Below, in pieces: positions 42,303-56,200 of a DNA stretch of 64,000 nt (the stretch's first letter is position 1; each line of letters begins with the position of its first letter). The notes under the pieces are model-generated. The model was given only the letters and a program-made list of their open reading frames with translations, ran no database searches and was not told the origin of the DNA. A program made the translations under genes and the position numbers. This DNA is from Avena insularis (lineage: Eukaryota; Streptophyta; Magnoliopsida; Poales; Poaceae), in the NCBI GenBank assembly GCA_023614405.1, contig CM042687.1, positions 232,092,292 to 232,156,291 of the forward strand, written 5' to 3'.

Positions 42303-43874
42303 TGATGCGGCTCAGATCACTTTAGAGCTTCGTTGGGAAACCCCAAGAGGAAGGTATGATGAGTACATCAATAAGTCTCCCCTTATTAAGAAACCAAGGT
42401 TATCGAACCAGTAGGAGGAAGGAAACGACCCCAAGGTGTTGCTAACAACTTGGAAACCTGCACAACACAAACTCAAGACTTTGCCCCAACGAACAATGAG
42501 GTTGTCAATCTCACCAGTTTGCTGAAAACAAAGGATTAAACATATGGTGTGGAAGGTAATGATTGCATGCAGAAAGTAAATAGTAACCGTGGATGATGTA
42601 TCAATGGTAAAGATTGGACCGGAGTCCACAGTTCACTAGAGCCGTTCTCCTTAAGATAAACAACATAACATGCTGGGTAAACAAATAATAGCAGGGCAAT
42701 TGACAGGACAGAGCAAGGCATAACAATGCAATACTAGACATTCATGATCCTATGAGATTCAATTGGGCATTACAAAAATATACATAGACCGCCATCCAAC
42801 TGCATCTATGACTAGTAATCCACCTTCAGGTTATCATCCAAACCCCCTCCAGTATTAAGTTGCAAGCAACGAATAACTACTTTAAGCAATGTGTGTAAAG
42901 TAAACAATAAAATTGTTCCATGAACAAAAGATCGTTGTTTTCTCCCTAGTAGCAACAACACATATACAACCCTAGAGATTTCTGTCACTTCCCCAGATTC
43001 AATAGAGGCATGAACCCATTATCGAGCATAAATACTTCCTCCTGGAGTCACTAGCATCTACTTGGCCAAGATAGCTACTAGAAACGGAGAGCATGCAAGA
43101 TCTCAAAAAACACAGACATGATAGAATCAATAAGATAAAACCATTAACCAATCTAACATACTAATCTCAATATCCATCGGATCCCCGCAAACATAACATG
43201 CATGATTACAAATAGATGAACTTGATCATGAACAAAGCTCACAAGATCTAGACATGGTAGCACAAATGAGGAGAAACAACCATCTAGCTACTTTATGGAC
43301 CCATTGTCCAAGGTGGAACTACTGACACATCATACCGGAGGCTGGCATGGTGATGAAGAAGGACTCTGGGATGATCTCTCCCCTTCGGCAAGGTGTCGGG
43401 AAGAGCTTCAGATCCCCCCGATCTAGGGACGATGGTGGCGGCAGCTACAGACTGTTTCATGGAGATCTGATCGGGTCCTTAGGGTTTTGTTATCAGCGGA
43501 TTCTTAGAGGCAAAGGGGGAGACCAAATGGGTGCCCAAGGCGACCGCACCCCCCAGGTGCGGGCCAGGCCTGGCCGCGCGGCCAGGGAGTGTGGGCCCCT
43601 CGTGGCCATCCTCCGTCTCGTCTTCTGGCCCCGTGTTATTCTCGGTGAAATATTGACTTTGGCTTTTGTCCCATCCAATTCTGAGAATATTCGTTTTCTG
43701 GCTTTTCTAGAACCAAAAACAGCAGAAAATAGGCAACTGGCACTATGTCAACTTGTTAATAGGTTAGTCCCAGAAAACGTAAAAAAATACCTCAAAGTGT
43801 AGACAAAGCAAAGCAAAGTGGATACTAAACAAGCATGGAACATCAAAAATTATAGATACGTTTTCGACATATCA
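42303..43874 (-). repeat. Athila-type Gypsy LTR fragment or lone LTR
   Basis: A stretch of 1572 bp bounded by TGAT and ATCA. In minus orientation it opens TGATATGTCGAAAACG. A polypurine tract (AAGCTTGGGGATGCT) stands directly before it at 43875-43889. This opening and tract match, from memory, a very abundant class of Triticeae Athila-like LTRs. The internal part is gone: only about 27 bp separate it from the next LTR. Frames inside it, including the GC-rich stretch near 43347-43800, are not genes. Confidence 0.6.
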
Positions 43875-44462
43875 AGCATCCCCAAGCTTAACTCCTTGCG
43901 GTGACCCAGCATACCACTATATGATGTAGTACACTATAGTCGTTGACATAACACCAATGAACACCGTTCACTAGTATTACATCCCTCATAGTGGTACAAT
44001 AGAAACATAGCAGGTCCAAGACATGACTATAGGTTACAACTTAACTCTTTACATAAGATTCAGTGAACACTCTAGGTTAAAGAGAGAGAAAGAAACTTTG
44101 TACAAAGAAGAATCAAAAATAATCAACTCATAACTGTTATGCTAATAAGATTAGCATCTAACAAATTGGCTTGTATTGCTGCTATTGCAATACTCTACAG
44201 AAGTAGGTTCTATGGCTAGAGATTAATTTCTATCTAATCAGTAACTTCGTCTTTACTTTAGTTGATGTATATGTGGACTTCCTCTACTTCATTGAAGAGC
44301 TTGAGCTTTTGATGATGATTCCTGGAGCATATCTTGATGTAGACGTTGTCTGTACTGACTTTAGAATCTAGCAAGGGTTAAGAAGATATGTTGAGTACGA
44401 GCGTACTCAGCAAGTTCACTAAAAAGGAGTGTTTGATGCACTATAACTACAACCACAGACCA

Positions 44463-45823
44463 TGTTGGCCACGCAGAGATAAAACAAAAAATTTCCTCTA
44501 ACGTGGTGATCCCAAGATCTAGCTGAGATAGAAGGCCACGAGGTTTACCACTAGACACGTGGTTGCAGATTACTGATGAAGCGCGTCAGTTGATGCAGTG
44601 AAGTCCTCGTGATCCGATCATCCTGGTGCTGATCGCACAACACCTCTGCTGGTATCCACACGTACAAGGAGGAGCACCGGCTGCGAACTGCTAGGTTCGT
44701 TACGGCGGCAGGACTGATGTGGAGCTAGGGTTTCCAACACATGGAATGACCTAACCGAACAATGATTAACCTTTCTGGGTTATGGTGCTCCACTATATAT
44801 AGGGAGTGAACGTGGGATCTACTCGCGCGACCCATTCACTAAAGCCCATATAACACTAGTCACCGTGAGTCCAACTCACTAACTCAGTCCTAATCCGGTT
44901 TAGGTCCAACCCAACCAGATTAAAGGTTCAGATCCAATCCGAACTTGCTTCCACTCTTAAGTGTGTGACCCTGCAGGCTCATGGCTACTTGGACACGATT
45001 GGAGTCCGACTCTCAATCGATCAGTCGATAGCGGCTCCTAGCAGAACGTGCCGACTCCCAAGTACCAAAGAGTCATGACAACTTGCCTTTCCAATGCGAC
45101 TTGCATCCGAGTCCCTTTTGCCTCACGATATACCTTGTCAGACTATAGGCGAATATTTGTCATCCCTTAAATAGTCCGACTCTCTTCTCGATCCGAGATA
45201 AGTGATTCACCCGACTAACTCTTAGTCGATCGCCTCGGTTAACACTTAACCGAGTCGTGCATGGCCGTGCTTTCCAAATCATATCTCATGAGAGGGCCCA
45301 GAGAATATCTCTCCGAGTGGAGGGGAAAAATCCCATCTTGGTTATTCACATCACACAGCTTGATTCTCGAACGACAACTCGCCTTTATAATCGCCGCCAC
45401 GGATCAGCTTTTGACAGAACCTAAGTCGGTGATCCTCAACTTGGACTATGCAACAACCTCAGGTCTAAGGATTACATTGATTGAGATATACAAATGACAA
45501 CATGTTCGTTGTACCTCAATATGGGTCAATCCGACTTGCTAAACTCTTTAGCCGAATCTGTGTAAGTTGGAATAGCATCTCCATGCCCATGACAAGTGGA
45601 ACCGAGTCATCAAGCCAACTTTCACATTGGTCTAAGTTGTGTGTCCAGCACAACCTCAATGACCAAGGATATTTAGTACAAACAACATGAATGTATAGTT
45701 TCACAACCGAATCACATATTCAATGATACACATCAGATGTTTATACAAGGACAACTTAATACCTTTATGAATACAATGGGAAATATCATCATACATGATT
45801 GCCTCTAGGGCATATTCCCAACA
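44463..45823 (-). mobile_element. solo Angela/BARE-like Copia LTR
   Basis: A 1361-bp copy of the LTR seen at 7184-8551, in minus orientation. It opens TGTTGGGAATATGCCC at 45823 and has a TATA box at 44794-44801. No internal Copia sequence adjoins it. Flanking pentamers are GACCA and AGCCA, a poor match for a target duplication, so age or unequal exchange between elements may be involved. Confidence 0.85.
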
Positions 45824-48439
45824 AGCCATAGGTCGTAGGCAATGCAAGTTGTCGTAAACATTTCTTCAAAGGTTGCTTTTATTCTGAAAAGCTATGTCCG
45901 TCAGCCTTCATGGGTTTACCAGAACTTTCATGGAGTTCCTTTCCCACCGCGTTCGCAGCTCCTTCTCGGAACTGGGAGTAACAAGTTATAGTTCTTACAC
46001 TCTGCAAAGGTGCGTCACTTCACCCATGATAGATCTTAGCTTTGTTGCACATCCGAGTTATAGGCTCGTTCAAACTTCCTTGGTGTGAGGCCCAGACTAA
46101 GATCCAAGCCAATCACTGCCCCTTCGCGACCTTGCATGCCACCTTGGTGTACACCATGCCTACCCATTGAATTACGACAATGGTTTGTACAGACTGTTAG
46201 ATGCCAGAACTATCGTGGGACGTTGAGGGTTCCCACCCATATGATGCATATTCTCTACGAATTACCAATTAATATGCACGCTACGAGTGATAACAGCCAC
46301 GACCTGCACATCCGACTACATGCGAGAGGAAGAAGATACAACTGACTTCTCTGTCCCGTTCCAAATCTCATGGTTAATGCGTAATATACGGCGTAAGAAT
46401 CACTGGCGACATTGGTTGTTAATTCCTAGATAATATGTTCCTTTACCACCAGAACTTTCATAGTAGGTCACATTCCAAGATGCTTATTATTTTACCTCAT
46501 GGTAAATAACCTATAATCATATTATTATGAAAACAGTGTTTTCTGACCTTTTTGAAATGCAGGTGATGAAAACACTGGATTTGTAAAATACTTTACAGAA
46601 AATAATCAAAGGACATGAGCAAGTCTGAACTTGCCTTTTGTGATTGCAAGATTATGCACTCACGGTCTTCGAGACAATATAAGATTCAATATCCGAAATC
46701 AGCATCATTGGTCCGGTAAGGACTAATGTTTAAAGAAGCAAGATGCTATTATGCATAAGTAATGTAATGCAATTTCGTAAACTCGAATCCCGGGGATAAC
46801 GTTGTACTAGGGTTTGAATACTGGAAATGGTTTCTTTGGAATGTGTTGCCCTTTTAGATTAAGTTTCACACTTGTGATTCTTATTAAGGCTTGTGAGTGT
46901 GTGTGAACAACACATATTTATAATATCATACAACAATAAGATACACACATATGGAATGCTACTCAAAGACTACTTATATAAGAATTGTTTATCTTCAAAT
47001 TTTACTTTACAAGTAATGGCATTGATAAGGAACTTAAGTGTTTACAATCCTAAGTATGCAAGTAAAGTTTAAAGCAATGTGATTATGATTAATTGTCATC
47101 TATTGACTATGATGAGAGTCCTTGAGTTTAGTTGTTAAAAGTTGGAGGTATTATTATAAGATTTGTTGTTTGGAGTGGCAAAAAGAATAACATTTGAAGA
47201 AAATATTTCTTTTCTAAGGTTTAAAAAATCTTTGTGGTTAATAAAATGTGGTCGATGTTGTTTGTGCTTAAATCGTTTGGACTTGAGATGCTTTAGGACT
47301 TAATTATAACATACCAAAGGTAACTATAAAACATGTAATAAAGTCTTTAGTATTATATTTAAAGTCTTGTAGACTAAAGTTAACTTTAAGAACATAGATG
47401 GACTTAGGGTTTAATACGAATGATATTTGTATCTTGTTCACTTATATTATTTCCTTAAAGTTACTTAAGAATGGCATTACTTCTATTTGAGTAGTGGTTT
47501 ATTGATTTTATAATGGAATAGAAGCTTTTATCTTTTTATGAATGATTGGTTATAGTTTCTAAACAAGGAAATAATATTTCTTAACTACTTATGAATTCAC
47601 TATAGTGTTTTTGATATGTTTATAAACTTATAGTTGAAGTGATGGAAACTATTTTATTTAGTCACAAATTATTCTTGAAGATTTTATATTGAATAAGAAT
47701 CTTATTAGAAAATCAGCTACATTTATGGTTGAATGATAGTTCAATAAGATTGTATTTAAAATGTGTTGAACCATTTTGACTTCATAATATCAATATTTAA
47801 GACTAATACTATTTATTAGACTCAATTGGCTAATTTTAGAAATATTAGCAATTTTTTATTTACCCTTATATGAATTATTAACTAAGGAAATAGGTCTATA
47901 TTCAAGTTGTTAAAGTGTTTAAATTTTTATTTATCTCAAAAGTGGAATATTATATTTTTAGCATGTAGGTATTATTTTTGTGATCATTTTGGTATATTAC
48001 ATTTATTTTTGTGATTTACAAATAATAAGATATGATTTTTATAAGATTTATTTCTTTATAAACACTTAATAAATAATAAAGATTTAATTAAGTGAAATAA
48101 TAATGCATGATTATAGTTTTAAATTATATTTCTTATTTTTCTAAGATCTTTGGTATTTTCTTTATATTTTTAACATTTACCAATATTAAAATATGAATTT
48201 TTTAAAGTATTAAAACTTATAAAATCTTTATTAAATAATAATTATTTAAATTGTTGTCATAATAATGTTTGATAATAGTTTGATGTTATAGATTTTATTT
48301 TTAAAAAAAAATTCATATATTAAACTTATTTTTCTGATTTATGAAACAAAAGTTATTGAATTTTTATGGTTTAATTATTTTCTAAAATTGTTAAATACTT
48401 TTATTAGGTTAAGATGATATCAGCAAAGAAAACCCTAAT

Positions 48440-49350
48440 TAATAAAACTTTCGGTACTAACCTATTCCTACGCACATAGACACTGACTGGTGGGGTCTCC
48501 ACCACGTCAACACGCCACATCAGCGAAGCGGGACCCGGTAGAGTTTGACTGGGCTTGACCACACGCGGTGACGTCACTCTGACATCACCCCGCCAGAATT
48601 CTACACAGGCGCGGCGAGGATGACGATAGAGGACAGGGGAGCGAGCGAGGGCGTGTTGGTTCGAATCAGAACTACGAGGCGAGCAAGCTAGTGGTGGCGC
48701 CGCTGATTTATGGTCATAGGAGCTTGGTCGACGGCGAGCCTAGGCGGCGGTTACGTCGGACTCACACGGGTAGGCCATTATGGTGAGCAAGCAACAAATC
48801 AAATAGTACAAGGGTACTCAGGGGCTCACCAGGAGCGCGACGTAGGGCTCAGCGAAGCGAATTATGGCTGGAATCAATGGGAACGGCGTCGACTGGCGGC
48901 GGAACATCGGTGATGGCAAACTCGATTTAGGGCAAGCGGCTCTGATTCCTTTGGGGAGACGAACTAGTCGAGCATGACGAACTCACAAGCGAGCTCGGAT
49001 GGCAGAGGGGTGGTCTCTAGCGGCTATGACAAGCATCTCCGACGAGCTAGGGTTTCAGTGTTCTTGCGAAAGAGGAAGAGGGAGGTTGAGAGGAGATGAG
49101 GATAAGAGAGGGAACTCCGGTGGTTCTTATCCTCTCTTTAGGATCTCAATGGCGGCGGGAATCATAGCGGGCGATCGACGGCGGCCGGCGCGACAGGCAG
49201 CTGCTTCTGCCTGCGAGGAAGACGACGAGGAATTGAGGCTGAAGAGGTACGGGCCTGAGGCGGGCTAGTGCTGGGCCAGGTGGGCCGTAGGGAAGTGAGC
49301 GGGAAATCTGCAGCCACTACACGCGGTCAACAGATAGATGCGAGAAGAAG
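48440..49350 (-). other. GC-rich island within the old LTR
   Basis: A GC-rich block is flanked on both sides by more than 1 kb of AT-rich sequence. Read on the minus strand it resembles a plant gene leader: CT-rich stretches and AAACCCTAGCTCG near 49050. Open frames on either strand show no family motif, so I do not call a gene. It may be the transcription start and leader part of the LTR. Confidence 0.4.
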
Positions 49351-51671
49351 TGGGCCATGGGCCAGGATTGGTCGTTGCCTCTTTTTCTTATCTTTTCTGT
49401 TTTCAGTTTTTAATAATTTGTTTTCAATTCAAATTTCCTCAAGGTTTTAAATACCATAATTTTTTTACAGTATTTTTAAATATTCCAAAGATAACTATAC
49501 TAATTGATTACTCTAATCATGTTGGTATATTTTTTATACTCATAACTATTAGAAATTATATATTAAGTAGAATAAATGAGAATTAGGGTTTTAGGGATTT
49601 GTTTATTATATCAAACTCTGGGAATGGTGATTTTGTTTTCACCATAAAAATTATATAGGTAAAGGTTTAAGTGGGTGATTGATGTGCATGGTATATTTTC
49701 ATATTTAACATTCATATAGTATGATTTAAGTATTAACATTTCCTTAGCATTGTCTTGTTAAATTATTATGCATGAGTAATAATCATAGGTGTAGAAATGA
49801 AGATTAAGAGATAAAGCATATTGTTTTTATGTTTGTGGTCAGGGATAATATCATTATCCAGGATAAAATAGTGGGTTGTTCTTTAGGATGACTTAAGAGT
49901 AAGAGTTGATAATTATGGTTTCTGGTTACTTATGATTTTATTGTTTTGACAGTGACAAAGATATGCTTCAGTGAGTTGCTATAGTAAAATATTCCTATAA
50001 ACCACTATGGAAATAAGATGATTGATCCAATAGATTAAATAGATAATGAGTTTGATTACAGATTTAAGGTTGAATGTTTTACCAAGAATTTCTATCCTCC
50101 ATAATTCATAATTCTTGACTTCTACTTAAAGAATTCCTTTCCTAGATATACTACTCCTTCCTATCCATCATTATGTGTTAACATGATGAGCTTTACTTCA
50201 CAAGAATATTCTTATCCACCTTTTATTCTTCTAAATCCATTGATAAATCCAATGAGCTTGTTACTAAAGCTTTTCATAATCTGCTCACATCTATAATTGG
50301 GTTATATCAAACTACTCTGATAATGATAACCTCTAATCCACTAAGTAGTTACTTCTAACTCCATTCATATACTTCCTTTATCACCCTTCACTAATATTAC
50401 TTCAATAGATGTATACATCAAATCCTACTTCACCTCAAGTGCTTAGTATTTCCAAAGAGGAAAATACTACTTCTTTAATCCAATGTTGCTCTAACATCAT
50501 CTTAATCATACTATCTTATATTTACTTTACTCCAGTATCTTATATTCAAACTTCACATCATATCATGGTGACTTATCATGGCTAACCTAGAATAACATAT
50601 CTATACTAGGGTTCAATCATGTTCTATCCACCAATGTCACTTATACATGATATAAGCATTCAATCTTGGTGACTAAAGCACGATCATTATAATGCTTTGA
50701 TCCTTTATGGTTTAGGTTTCTAGTTGGCTAATCAGGGCTTTCATCCATACAACATTACAATTGTATTATAATTATCTTATGTTTATTTCTATTGGACTAA
50801 GAGATATTATTCATTGACTATACCTACTTGATCCAATAGGATTACTCCTGGTAACTACCTTCAATACTCATCCTTGTAACCTTTATCTCAGATAGTCTTC
50901 TATTCATTCAGGAGTGAATTAACTCCATCAATTATCACATTGATCCTATTCTCTTCCAACACCCCCATCCTATAGATAATATTTAAATCTAGCATTACTA
51001 TTTACCTCTTCTTACTTATTTCTTTATAGGCCTTAAGTGAATGCTATGATATGGTCAAGAGTTGATAGATCAAGAATTGATAGATTAAGAATTGGTGAAT
51101 CAATAGTTGATTACTCAACATTGATGAACAACAGATATTGAGATAGGATTCCATAATGATTGATATGGAAAGAAAGATATATGGTGAATGATCTTGACTT
51201 GGTTTCTTTCCTACTCAATCTCACTAAAGAGTTAAGGTTAGGTATTAACATGATACTCATGGTATAAGTAGATGAGATTAAGATAGATCAAGATTTAGTT
51301 GTTACATTCCTATTACTTAAGTTATGTTTATAACTTGGTATTCATGAGTTGTGTAATGAATACTAGGATATGATTACTTAAGGATCAAATATAAACCATT
51401 AAGTAATGTATTAGGGTTTAACTTTTATTACATTTGATCTACCCTTAGATCAAATCTCCCTTACCCAAAATAAGGTTTTATCAAAGGTCATATTGAAACT
51501 TATCATAGTCAACTTGATGATCTACTTCAATTTCATCAAGTTGAGAGAAGCTTCAATCACTTTGACAATTTTTGTTCAAAAGCGCGGAAATTATTTAGAT
51601 TTTCTATGCATGAATGCAATGCACACATGTGTGTTCATCTTATTTCTAAGCTCTAATGCTGGGATGTTACA

Positions 51672-53256
51672 GACTCTCCCTTAAAATAAACTTCGTCCTC
51701 GAAGTTCGTATACTCTTTCGTTTCAGAATGAGGAATTGTTCTGTATTGGTTACGACATTGCTCAATTCCATGGTAACCTTAATGGTAATAATTGTAGTAT
51801 TCCATATCCAGATCCTTTTCTTTGAATTCTCATCATTCTTGGCAATCTTCAAGTTGTTGTATCCAATACTCGAAAGTTCCCTTTACTATTACCCCTCTAG
51901 GGATATGTCCTTATTATAAACTCCTTAATTTGGGGGTCTCTTCGTTAGTTCCTTATCCTAATTAGGTATCCTAATCCGGCTCCTTTTATTTAATCATCAA
52001 ATTTCCTTACTATATTATATAAGGTCTAGGAAGTCTCACTAAAACAGGGTTTTAGTTTAGTCAATAGTTGAGGCCAAAAGACTAATCTTTGATTTATCAA
52101 TGTATGAGTTTTACTGGTAATCCTTCTAAAGATTGGATTTGAACTCATTTAATCCATACCCATTGGAATTTTTTATTCCACTACACTTGTCCAATTGAAT
52201 GTGCTCTATTACTTCTTAAGGATCATTTAAGAGTTGTTTCATTTAGATTTAGTCTGTTAGGATTAATCTATTTTATCACCTTCAAGCTTTTACCTTAGCA
52301 GGCTTTAGATAATCTTCTATTATTACCTTAAGTACTTCTACAACTTCCTTTTATAATTAGCTTTAGGGTTTGAATCCTACTATCTTGAAATAAACTTCTA
52401 TCTTTCATCCAGACTTACTTCTAAGAGTACTTTTATAATGATGACTTCTTTTGTCCTTATGGAAATAAGACTTAATGTTGTCATAGGTTAGTACTTATTC
52501 TCTAACCCTTACTCTAAAATTCAGATAACAGTATCGTCGTTTATTGTTTACTCTCCCCCTTAGGGTTTACTAATGGTCTCTAACCTGCCTTATAGTAACC
52601 ATTGGCTTCATAATTAGAATGTTGGTCTCTGTTCAGCTTATACTTAACCTCTTTAAGGTCTCATGAAAGAACTTATGGTATACCCACACAATTGTGGATC
52701 TTCGACATAGATCTTCCAAGATTATTTGTCTTACTTACTATTTGGACATTTTCGCTTTGATAGGCCTGACTTCGCGAAACGCCTCGAAAGATGGTCGCTT
52801 TAATTTTATACTCATTTATGTCTTAATTAACTTAGGCCAAGTTTTATGCTCTTTATGCAATACTAAGATGATCTGGTTAACTAAGTCAACCAAATACCAG
52901 CTGGGGAACATCCTAGGGTGTATGTATTACCCTACGGTTTCCGATGTACTATTGGTATTCTCTCTGAATTTGTCAGATCTTGAATACCATTTTTCTTCGA
53001 AACTTCATATTTGCACTTATTCATGATGCTTCCATGAATTTGGTACAATTACTTTATTAACTTCCTATCAACATCACCTATTTTAGGTGAAATCTAAGTT
53101 CATGACTCCTTATTGCTCCAAGTATTTTCTACACTAGACTTCTTTCTTATATCTGTCTAAGAATAACCCGAGCTTGAGGTATCCTTCAAACTGCGTTGAT
53201 ACTCCTTATATTTTGCTTCATCCTTCATGTAAGTCTTCATCTTGGTCTTTGGAAAT
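51672..53256 (-). other. decayed chromovirus internal remnant
   Basis: Immediately right of the old LTR the minus strand carries the pol-end signature (GAGGACGAAGTTTATTTTAAGGG). Beyond it the sequence is AT-rich with stops in all frames, and I could not recover integrase or chromodomain motifs. A stretch near 52830-52865 (acttaggccaa...atgctctttatgcaa) also occurs near 54520-54550 in the younger LTR, so some LTR-related sequence is mixed in. The young Tekay element begins at 53257. Confidence 0.4.
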
Positions 53257-56200
53257 TGTCAACACCCGAATTTTTAATCCCAGATGCCTGTTATGCCATA
53301 CATCGCAATCCCAGGATTACCATTTTTGCGAGACATAACATATTTGGATATCACAGTACATCATCCATTACAAACCATACATAAGGTCTTACACAAATAA
53401 GGATCTCATGATCCAGTTCTTAATACAACTCAAGCAGCGGAATAACGTAATAATAAAGGTAGCGTAGGCGAAGCTCCATCTCCGGGGTCACAGGCAATGC
53501 TTACGATGGGAGATGATCCTAGTTGTCGTAACCTTCCTGCGGTCCATCATCCTGGTACTCCACTTCATAGTCTGGCCACGGGAATAGCCAGGGACAAAGC
53601 CATGAGTACTCTTTAAGTACTCGCAAACTAATACTAACAAGTTAAGGGGGTTTTTTGTAGTAGGACACTAAGCTCTAGGGTTGTTTTGCAAAAAGCCAGA
53701 TTTACCTCTACTAAGTTCAGAAGCAAAGAAAGCTAGTTGAAATTTTATAACACCTAAGTGGGAACTTGAATTTCATATCACAACTCTGTTGTGGTCAAGT
53801 CAAAGTCTCAATTCCTTTCATAAGTCATTTTGAAAACATCTGACGGGGGAACAGTATGGCCACTCCAACTGTCCATTACCGCGGACGCGACTATTCGAAT
53901 AGTTTGACACTCTGTAGAGATTGTACACTTTCACCACAACATTCGATACATCCGTCAGGAACAAATCCTGAATTCACCATACTCAGTATGTGGATAATCA
54001 ATCCTAAACTTTCAATTACACGCCCTAGTATAGGCACCTCTCCTGTGAGTTTGGCCTCCCAACCATGACCAATTGTCATCTGGGCTACTGCACAGGTGGA
54101 AAATCTTCACAAGGTATCCTCAGCTTAGACCTTGGCCGTGAGGGAACCCATACTAAAGTATATAAGTTTCCAGTCAAGCCCTACCCAATTTTCGGGTATT
54201 GTGGTTGTACGGTAAAATTGGAATGGTATCGCATCCAAACAACCATCAGTTTTATAAAGGGACTAAGGCTTATGCCTCAACATTTTCATCATCAAAATCA
54301 TCTGGTGTTCGGAAACACATGTCAAAACATTTCAGTAGAATGACTCATCATTCCAAGGTTTTCATAATCATTTTCACCAAGTATTCCCATCTAAAGTTGA
54401 TCAAGTTTTATGCTTAGCACTAGCATCTAGAAGTGGGGTAAGTACTAATGAGGGGTGGTAAACAAGTGGATATTAATGAAGTTCAATCTCATGCCTTAGG
54501 ATGACATCAAGATTATCTACTTAGGCCAAATTTAATGCTCTTTATGCAACCTTCAATTATCTTCCTAGAATCTACAAGTCACTTAAGTAAGCTCTAAGAG
54601 AAAGCTTTGATAAAGAAATAAAGTATAAAGCTTGCAAGTAAAACTAGGATTGGGTTATCAAGTGGGTAGGATCACATATGCTTAAGGCATATAGTTGGCA
54701 TGGTAACAAGCAAGTATTAACTTGCATAAGTAGGTATCTTGCAAGAGTTATCTTGCCAAATCAACTAGTAGTATTAGGCTTGCCTTGTGCAGAGCAGTGG
54801 TTGAAGTTCTCCTCGGCTTCTTCCTCGTAGTATCCTCCTTCTTCCTCGTATCCTTGGTTGGTACTAGCGTCTATAAATAAATACGAGGTACAAAATCACC
54901 AAACAATACTTAACTATTTTCAATCATCACACAAAGGTGCACTATAGATGATCTAGCATCATCACCTACATTACAAGCTTAAAACATTTGTCTTATTTAT
55001 TTTAATTTGAGAAAAGTAATTTCTACTCATTGAAAAACTACTTAAGATTTAATATTGTCCAACTCAAACATGGGATCATGTTGACACATGTCATCACCAC
55101 ATATTTCAGTACATGGGAATGGTATTTAAAGTGGTGTCACAATTTAATAAGGTTTAACCTTTTTATTTTAATTAAAAAAAGTGACTAGAAATGCCTATGT
55201 GGCATTATTTTGTTGCTTGAACATTATTTCTGTAAGTAAACCCAAATGTTTTTATATATTCTGAAAGGTATGATAAAATGTGATTTTTGAGAGTTGGAAT
55301 CAACTCAAAAGCTATTATGGTTGAATTTTGAAAAATGTTTGAATGCAGAAAAGCTTCTTCCTTGTTATTTTTACCAAGGTTGATCTACATATCCAAATGA
55401 TTTGAATCGAACGGGCTTGGATTAAGCATTTCAGTACCTTTCTAACAAAATTAGTTTCATGCATTTTGGTTCACTGAATTGAGCTGGGATGATTTTTGAA
55501 TATAGGTACAGAACTGAGTTTGAATTAAAATAGAAAAATCTAAATTCAAATGATTGGATCACGCGGGAGAGGTTAATGGGCCGGCCCAGTGTCACTCCGC
55601 AGCGCGTGGCTCAGCTGACAGGGGGTTCCACCAGTCAATGGCTCATAACACGCAAAGCGGTACGGGGCTGTGTGGTTCGTTGGATTAGAAGGGAGATCGA
55701 CGGCTGGGGATCGTCGTCGACGATGAACATGTCACCGGCGATCTCTAACCCTAGCGGCCTAGTGGGGGTGCATAGGGGTCATACCAGGTCTCCAGCGACG
55801 ACGGCGAGGCGGGCAAATGAATGAGTGGCCGGTGAGCTCAGGGACGGTCGAGACAGCTCCAGGGGTGGTCACAATCAACGACCCCCTTCTTCTCTAGAGG
55901 CGGCCTGCTCCGGCGCAATTCCGGTGAGCTGCTTCTCCTCGTGCTCCAGCTAGAGGGTGGAACGATCAGCAAGGTGAGGGGAGTGGAAGGGTGTGCTTCA
56001 AACGGCTGGGGGTGGCCTCCTTTTATAGGATCGACGGCGAGACCGAGAGGGATGGGCTGGTGACAGTGGCGACATGGCTACGGGCAGCTAGCTGCATGGC
56101 TGAGGTTGGCGATCGACGGGCTGTCTCCTGGCGATGCTCTAGAGCTTACATGCACGCTTAGGGGAGGTGGCAATCAGTCGGGAACGTGCGTAGCTCTACG

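Larger units (their letters stand above)
43902..51671 (-). repeat. very long, old chromovirus-type LTR (about 6.4 kb without its insertion)
   Basis: In plus coordinates the stretch starts TGACCC and ends GGATGTTACA. On the minus strand, TGTAACATCC follows a purine-rich run (TTTAAGGGAGAG) and a GAGGACGAAGTTTATTTT tail typical of Tekay/Del pol ends. Its layout parallels the 4-kb LTR at 53257-57277: similar landmarks near the left end (a gagtac...gtactc stretch, then a gaggg-ttcccaccc-like stretch), an AT-rich block, a GC-rich island (48440-49350) and an AT-rich block. An Angela-like solo LTR interrupts it at 44463. The left border is my best estimate, and further undetected insertions could inflate the length. 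Confidence 0.5.

Noticed and set aside
43347..43802. 151-codon plus-strand frame
   Set aside because: It lies inside an LTR-like stretch, reads GC-rich leader sequence and shows no family signature.
48710..49450. Three plus-strand frames in a GC-rich block
   Set aside because: No introns, domains or promoter fit a gene; the block matches the position of the GC-rich island in the related long LTR.
52694..53026. 110-codon plus-strand frame rich in hydrophobic residues
   Set aside because: It lies in an AT-rich decayed chromovirus remnant, on the strand opposite to that element, without a recognisable domain.
53891..54079. Minus-strand frame, repeated at 63738-63950
   Set aside because: Both are the same place in the two LTR copies; the duplication reflects the LTR and not a gene family.
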